Below, piece by piece: positions 61,176 through 64,000 of a stretch of DNA of 64,000 nucleotides; the first letter of the stretch is position 1; the number at the start of each line of letters is the position of its first letter. The notes beneath the pieces are model-generated. The model did no database searches, was not told the origin of the DNA, and was given only the letters and a program-made list of their open reading frames with translations. The stretch comes from Amycolatopsis suaedae (GTDB lineage Bacteria > Actinomycetota > Actinomycetes > Mycobacteriales > Pseudonocardiaceae), in assembly GCF_004214935.1 (NCBI RefSeq), contig NZ_SFCC01000004.1, positions 62,001-126,000 on the forward strand. The letters are read 5' to 3'. A program made the translations under genes and the position numbers.

Positions 61176-63275
61176 TTACTCCCCTGTCGCCTTGGCGACG
61201 ATCTCCTTGGCGACGTTCGACGGAACCTCGGCGTAGGAGTCGAACACCATGGAGTAGTTGGCGCGCCCCTGGGTGCGCGACCGCAGGTCGCCCACGTATC
61301 CGAACATCTCGGACAGCGGGACCAGGGCCTTGACCACACGGGTACCCGAACGCTCCTCCATGGCCTGGATCTGGCCACGACGGGAGTTCAGGTCGCCGAT
61401 GACGTCACCCATGTAGTCCTCGGGGGTGGTGACCTCGACGGCCATCACCGGCTCGAGCAGCACGGGGTTGGCCTTCTTCGCGGCTTCCTTGAGCGCCATG
61501 GAACCGGCGATCTTGAACGCCATCTCCGAAGAGTCGACCTCGTGGTACGCACCGTCCAACAGGGTCAGCTTCAACCCGACGAGCGGGTAGCCGGCCAGCA
61601 CGCCGTACTGCATGGCGTCCTGGGCGCCCGCGTCCACCGAGGGGATGTACTCCCGGGGGATGCGGCCACCGGTGACCTTGTTGTCGAACTCGTAGAGTGC
61701 GCCGTCGGTGGTCGCCAGCGGCTCGAGCTGGATGATCACCTTGGCGAACTGACCGGAACCACCGGTCTGCTTCTTGTGGACGTAGTCGTACTTGTCCACG
61801 GTCCTCTTGATCGTCTCGCGGTAGGCGACCTGCGGCTTACCGATGTTCGCCTCGACCTTGTAGTCGGACTTCATGCGGTTCACCAGCACCTCGAGGTGCA
61901 GCTCGCCCATGCCCGCGATGATCGTCTGGCCGGTCTCCTCGTCGAGCTGGACCTGGAACGTCGGGTCCTCCTCGGCGAGCTTCTGGATGGCCAGCGACAG
62001 CTTCTCCTGGTCGGCCTTGGTCTTCGGCTCGATGGCGACCTTGATGACCGGGTCCGGGAACGTCATCGACTCCAGCACCACCGGGTTCTGCGGGTCGCAG
62101 AGGGTGTCACCCGTGGTGGTGTCCTTCAGGCCGATGACCGCGTAGATGTGGCCGGCCTGGGCGTCGTCGATCTGGTTCTCCTTGTTGGAGTGCATCTGGA
62201 AGATCTTGCCGATGCGCTCCTTGCGCTCCTTGGTCGCGTTGATGACCTGGGCGCCGGAGGTGACCTTGCCGGAGTAGACGCGGACGTAGGTCAGCTTGCC
62301 GAAGAACGGGTGCGCGGCGATCTTGAACGCCAGCGCGGCGAACGGCTCGTCGACCGAGGGCTTGCGGCTGACCGGGGTCTCCCCGTCGGTCAGGGTGCCC
62401 TCGACGGCCGGCACGTCCAGCGGCGACGGCAGGTAGTCGATGACCGCGTCCAGCATCGGCTGGACACCCTTGTTCTTGAAGGCGGAGCCGGTCATGACCG
62501 GGTAGGCGGCGCGCTCGATGGTGAGCTTGCGGATGCCTGCCTTGATCTCGGCCTCGGTCAGCTCCTCGCCCTCGAGGAACTTCTCCATCAGGGCGTCGTC
62601 GGACTCGGCGACGGACTCGACCAGCTTCTCGCGGTACTCCGCGGCCTTGTCGGCGAGCTCGGCCGGGATCTCCTCGACCGCGTAGTCCTCGCCCTTCTTG
62701 ACCTCGCCGCGCCAGGTCAGCGCCTTCATGCGGACCAGGTCGATGACGCCCTCGAACTCGCTCTCCGCGCCGATCGGCAGCTGGATGACCAGCGGCCGGG
62801 CGCCGAGACGCTCCTCGATGGTGCGCACGGTGAAGTAGAAGTCGGCGCCCAGCTTGTCCATCTTGTTGACGAAGCAGATGCGCGGGACCTCGTACTTGTC
62901 CGCCTGCCGCCAGACCTGCTCGGACTGCGGCTCGACACCCTCCTTGCCGTCGAAGACGGCGACGGCACCGTCGAGCACGCGCAGCGAGCGCTCCACCTCG
63001 ACGGTGAAGTCGACGTGGCCCGGGGTGTCGATGATGTTGATCTGGTGGTCGGCCCAGAAGGTGGTGGTGGCAGCCGAGGTGATGGTGATACCCCGCTTCT
63101 GCTCCTCCTCCATCCAGTCCATCGTCGCGGCGCCGTCGTGCACCTCGCCGATCTTGTAGTTGATCCCGGTGTAGAACAGGATCCGCTCGGTGGTGGTGGT
63201 CTTACCGGCGTCGATGTGGGCCATGATGCCGATGTTGCGGACCTGGTTCAGGTCGGTCAGCACTTCACGTGCCAC
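61176..63275 (-). CDS. fusA: Translation elongation factor G
   Basis: Ribosomal translocase GTPase of 699 residues. G motifs [16 protein letters not shown], switch [18 protein letters not shown] and [10 protein letters not shown]; domain IV contains [19 protein letters not shown] and the C terminus [23 protein letters not shown] start with conserved [16 protein letters not shown]. Confidence 0.98.
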   Translation of the reverse strand: MAREVLTDLNQVRNIGIMAHIDAGKTTTTERILFYTGINYKIGEVHDGAATMDWMEEEQKRGITITSAATTTFWADHQINIIDTPGHVDFTVEVERSLRVLDGAVAVFDGKEGVEPQSEQVWRQADKYEVPRICFVNKMDKLGADFYFTVRTIEERLGARPLVIQLPIGAESEFEGVIDLVRMKALTWRGEVKKGEDYAVEEIPAELADKAAEYREKLVESVAESDDALMEKFLEGEELTEAEIKAGIRKLTIERAAYPVMTGSAFKNKGVQPMLDAVIDYLPSPLDVPAVEGTLTDGETPVSRKPSVDEPFAALAFKIAAHPFFGKLTYVRVYSGKVTSGAQVINATKERKERIGKIFQMHSNKENQIDDAQAGHIYAVIGLKDTTTGDTLCDPQNPVVLESMTFPDPVIKVAIEPKTKADQEKLSLAIQKLAEEDPTFQVQLDEETGQTIIAGMGELHLEVLVNRMKSDYKVEANIGKPQVAYRETIKRTVDKYDYVHKKQTGGSGQFAKVIIQLEPLATTDGALYEFDNKVTGGRIPREYIPSVDAGAQDAMQYGVLAGYPLVGLKLTLLDGAYHEVDSSEMAFKIAGSMALKEAAKKANPVLLEPVMAVEVTTPEDYMGDVIGDLNSRRGQIQAMEERSGTRVVKALVPLSEMFGYVGDLRSRTQGRANYSMVFDSYAEVPSNVAKEIVAKATGE

Positions 63276-63341
63276 TGCAGTGTTCCCCTGTCTAGAAAGC
63301 GTGGGGCCCGGGCTGGCTTGGTTTCGACAGCCGGGCGGACG

Positions 63342-63812
63342 TCACCAGCGGTAGTGGGCGAACGCCTTGTTGGACTCGGCCATCTTGTGCGTGTCCTCGC
63401 GCCGCTTGACGCTGGCACCCAGGCCGTTGGAAGCGTCCAGCAGCTCGTTCTGCAGGCGCTCGATCATGGTCTTCTCGCGGCGCTGCTGGGCGAACGCCAC
63501 GATCCAGCGCAGCGCAAGGGTCGTCGACCGGCCCGGCTTGACCTCGATGGGCACCTGGTAGGTGGCACCACCGACGCGGCGGCTCTTCACCTCGAGGGTG
63601 GGCTTGACGTTGTCGAGCGCGCGCTTGAGCGTGACGACCGGGTCGGTGCCGGTCTTCTCCCGCGCACCCTCCAGGGCGCCGTAGACGATGCGCTCGGCCA
63701 GCGACCGCTTGCCGTCCTTCAGCACCTTGTTGACCAGCTGGGTGACCAGCGGCGAGGCGTAGACGGGGTCGGAGATCAGCGGCCGCTTCGGGGCCGGACC
63801 CTTGCGGGGCAT
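63342..63812 (-). CDS. rpsG: 30S ribosomal protein S7
   Basis: Head-assembly protein of 156 residues ([54 protein letters not shown]). The ATG shares one base with the rpsL stop (TAATG). Confidence 0.97.
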   Translation of the reverse strand: MPRKGPAPKRPLISDPVYASPLVTQLVNKVLKDGKRSLAERIVYGALEGAREKTGTDPVVTLKRALDNVKPTLEVKSRRVGGATYQVPIEVKPGRSTTLALRWIVAFAQQRREKTMIERLQNELLDASNGLGASVKRREDTHKMAESNKAFAHYRW

Positions 63813-64000
63813 TAGCTCTTCTCCTTCTTCGCGCCGTACCGGCTGCGCGCCTGCTTGCGGTTCTTCACGCCCTGCGTGTCGAGCGAACCGCGGATGATCT
63901 TGTAGCGGACCCCCGGCAGGTCCTTCACACGGCCGCCACGCACGAGCACCATCGAGTGCTCCTGCAGGTTGTGGCCCTCACCGGGGATGTAAGCGGTGAC
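63812..64000 (-). CDS. rpsL: 30S ribosomal protein S12, C-terminal part (runs off the right edge)
   Basis: The last 62 codons are in the window: [40 protein letters not shown], then [19 protein letters not shown] and a TAA stop. The [13 protein letters not shown] segment holds one of the streptomycin-resistance positions (Lys88 in E. coli numbering), which here is the wild-type lysine. Confidence 0.97.

Noticed and set aside
59646..63815. A 1389-codon plus-strand open frame opposite tuf and fusA
   Set aside because: Antisense shadow of two unmistakable elongation factor genes.
1..64000. CRISPR arrays, tRNA or rRNA genes, insertion sequences
   Set aside because: No regularly spaced direct repeats, no tRNA T-loop/acceptor pattern and no transposase-like protein were found in reading the window; the palindrome family is irregularly spaced and not CRISPR-like.

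Overview
The window is chromosomal DNA of a GC-rich, high-GC Gram-positive actinomycete. The strong G/C preference at third codon positions, GTG and TTG starts, Tat-lipoproteins, WXG100 proteins with a complete type VII (ESX) secretion locus and the actinobacterial ribosomal protein order all point that way. The mixture of an ESX-4-type locus with EccE, large proline/glycine-rich ESX substrates and a fatty-acyl-AMP ligase suggests a Pseudonocardiaceae-like organism; that family assignment is inference. The gene order matches the well-known Mycobacterium tuberculosis block nnr - glmS - glmM - rpsI - rplM - esx/eccC/eccD/mycP/eccB - truA - rplQ - rpoA - rpsD - rpsK - rpsM - rpmJ - infA, here continued by map - adk - secY and by the spc, S10 and str ribosomal operons.

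Layout. 1-4.3 kb: a minus-strand ABC sugar/polyol uptake operon (lipoprotein binding protein, two permeases, zinc polyol dehydrogenase, DeoR regulator) with stop/start overlaps. 4.5-7.9 kb: NAD(P)HX repair enzyme and glmS. 8.1-8.9 kb: an alpha/beta hydrolase. 8.9-12.2 kb and 15.4-18.4 kb: two homologous three-gene ESX-substrate cassettes that bracket an acyl carrier protein, a fatty-acyl-AMP ligase and a miniature, ExxR-less P450. 18.6-21.1 kb: glmM, rpsI, rplM. 21.3-39.1 kb: the ESX locus, with a lipoprotein, a DUF4333 protein, two WXG100 proteins, a small coiled protein, an Hsp70-like T7SS protein, eccC, eccD, mycP, a WXG protein pair, eccB, eccE and an unknown partner. 39.3-40.3 kb: a DUF559 protein overlapping truA tail to tail. 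40.3-48.2 kb: truA, rplQ, rpoA, rpsD, rpsK, an undescribed 62-residue ORF, rpsM, rpmJ, infA, map, adk, secY. 48.7-49.7 kb: a SEC-C protein. 49.8-64 kb: rplO to rpsJ, tuf, fusA, rpsG and the end of rpsL.

The strongest unexplained signal is a dispersed 20-base palindrome, consensus GGCTTTAGCNNGCTAAAGCC (outer arm GGC or GTC). I count 20 good copies and 3 decayed ones between 2.8 and 49.8 kb and none in the 14 kb of ribosomal operons after that. Copies sit between genes, often in pairs, but also inside genes. Of its three reading frames only one is open (FSGLK or FSPLK). Copies lying in a closed frame inside a gene all carry a base change that removes the stop, usually TAA to GAA, and three copies supply the stop codon of the gene they touch (nnr, an ESX substrate gene, map). 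This looks like an REP-like family that invades or is tolerated in coding sequence.

Together the genes describe cell-envelope precursor supply (glmS, glmM), protein export (secY, ESX), and the translation and transcription core, with an accessory ESX-substrate/lipid-activation island inserted between glmS and glmM.
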